This document shows, in pieces, positions 63,407 to 64,000 of a stretch of DNA of 64,000 nucleotides. This stretch comes from Arthrobacter sp. SLBN-83 (GTDB taxonomy: Bacteria; Actinomycetota; Actinomycetes; Actinomycetales; Micrococcaceae). The stretch lies in assembly GCF_006715285.1 (NCBI RefSeq), contig NZ_VFMX01000001.1, forward strand, positions 3,348,001 through 3,412,000, written 5' to 3'. Position 1 is the first letter of the stretch. Each line of letters starts with the position of its first letter. Position numbers and translations under genes: made by a program. Under the pieces are notes generated by a model, which was given only the letters and a program-made list of their open reading frames with translations, was not told the DNA's origin and searched no databases.

Positions 63407-64000
63407 GTGTCTGAACTTCTCACCTCGTCCTTCCGTTTCGCCGATCCCCGCGATCTGGCCGACCTGAGGACGTTTGCCACCCGGGCCAAGGCCATCGACG
63501 ATGCCGGAGCCATCCGCCTGCAGGCCGCCGGCTCCGTCCTTGCCGCGTATGTGTGCGTCCTGCGGCCCAGGCTCCTGGGCGAATCGACCCCCACCATCCT
63601 GGGCCTGCGCACAATGGCCTTGGCGGAACCGTCCGGGACAGATGTCACCGTTGCGCTGTCATCCGTCCTGGATCGGCTGGCGCGGGCGGGGGAGCAGGAC
63701 GCCGAACTGCCGGTTCCGCCCACCACCGTCACCGAATCGTGGACCGGGGTGGGTGCGCCGCGGGGCGGGTGGGAGCTGCTGGGATCGCTCAGCGACGCCC
63801 GCCTCCGGGCGGCTGCCGAGTCAGGCATCGCCGAAGTGGCGAATATCGTCCCGGACAGGCCTGGCGCCCTCATCGTCAACAACGCACGGGCGTCCGTGTG
63901 GGGCAGGGAACTTGACGACGCCGGCCTGCCCGCCGGCGCTGCCTTCGCAGCCTTCGCGCTGGGTTTCCTTGGCGACGGCGACCAAAAGCTGTACCGCGCC
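63407..64000 (+). CDS. Hypothetical protein, cut by the right edge of the window
   Basis: An open frame of 198 codons starts at a GTG at 63407 and runs to the edge with no stop. The product begins SELLTSSFRFADPRDLADL and is rich in Ala, Leu and Asp, with no signal peptide or obvious domain. The composition is normal for the organism, and the frame is supported by third-position G/C bias. It is divergent from tesB, 64 bp away. No function can be proposed from the visible part. Confidence 0.75.
   Translation, partial: MSELLTSSFRFADPRDLADLRTFATRAKAIDDAGAIRLQAAGSVLAAYVCVLRPRLLGESTPTILGLRTMALAEPSGTDVTVALSSVLDRLARAGEQDAELPVPPTTVTESWTGVGAPRGGWELLGSLSDARLRAAAESGIAEVANIVPDRPGALIVNNARASVWGRELDDAGLPAGAAFAAFALGFLGDGDQKLYRA

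Noticed and set aside
1..64000. CRISPR arrays or insertion sequences
   Set aside because: No regularly spaced direct repeats, transposase genes or paired terminal inverted repeats were seen in the window.

Overview
The window is high-GC DNA from an actinobacterium, most likely a Micrococcaceae member of the Arthrobacter/Pseudarthrobacter type. The evidence is the fasR-fabD-fabH-acpP-fabF order, homodimeric AceE, DUF3145, DUF3052 and DUF993 proteins, comM-dprA-xerC, a MptB-like mannosyltransferase, frequent GTG starts and an actinobacterial rnpB. All identifications come from reading translated sequence and motifs; no database search was run.

Region 1 (1 to about 16.7 kb) is the right part of an integrated mobile island. 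A leftward operon encodes envelope and conjugation-like proteins (a two-helix pilin-like protein, a large exported protein, a fused peptidoglycan hydrolase, two membrane-anchored proteins). An XRE regulator is divergent from it, across a repeat-rich promoter region. A leftward tyrosine recombinase follows. Next comes a rightward four-gene operon that looks like a defence system: MmeI-like DNA methyltransferase, SF2 helicase, GIY-YIG protein, and a PD-(D/E)XK-like protein with a second C-terminal domain. The island ends with a recombinase-like protein lacking catalytic residues, a 56-residue acidic protein and two 18-bp palindromes. It breaks off inside comM, exactly at the Walker A codons.

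Region 2 (16.7-31.5 kb) is core chromosome: truncated comM, dprA, xerC, a DUF3145 gene, the leftward type II fatty-acid-synthesis operon with its PucR-type regulator FasR, aceE, DUF3052, an AhpE-like peroxiredoxin, a Sir2 protein and tRNA-Val.

Region 3 (31.5-47 kb) holds central metabolism and housekeeping: GntR regulator with divergent gnd, cysE-cysK, msrA, a Nif3-like protein, a coiled-coil protein, yaaA, the RNase P RNA, a TspO-like protein, a long-form GAPDH, a secreted HNH nuclease, peptide deformylase, tRNA-His, oligoribonuclease, a MptB-like mannosyltransferase and an AlkD-like protein.

Region 4 (47-57.4 kb) is sugar catabolism: an aldose epimerase, a LacI regulator plus esterase divergent from an oxidoreductase/DUF993/isomerase operon of unknown substrate, and xylA-xylB with a divergent ROK regulator. 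LacI-type and XylR-type operators can be seen.

Region 5 (57.4-64 kb) carries a polytopic membrane protein, tRNA-Arg, a short-tailed SSB paralogue, a lipoprotein, ettA, tesB and a gene running off the right edge. Strong hairpin terminators separate most convergent pairs.
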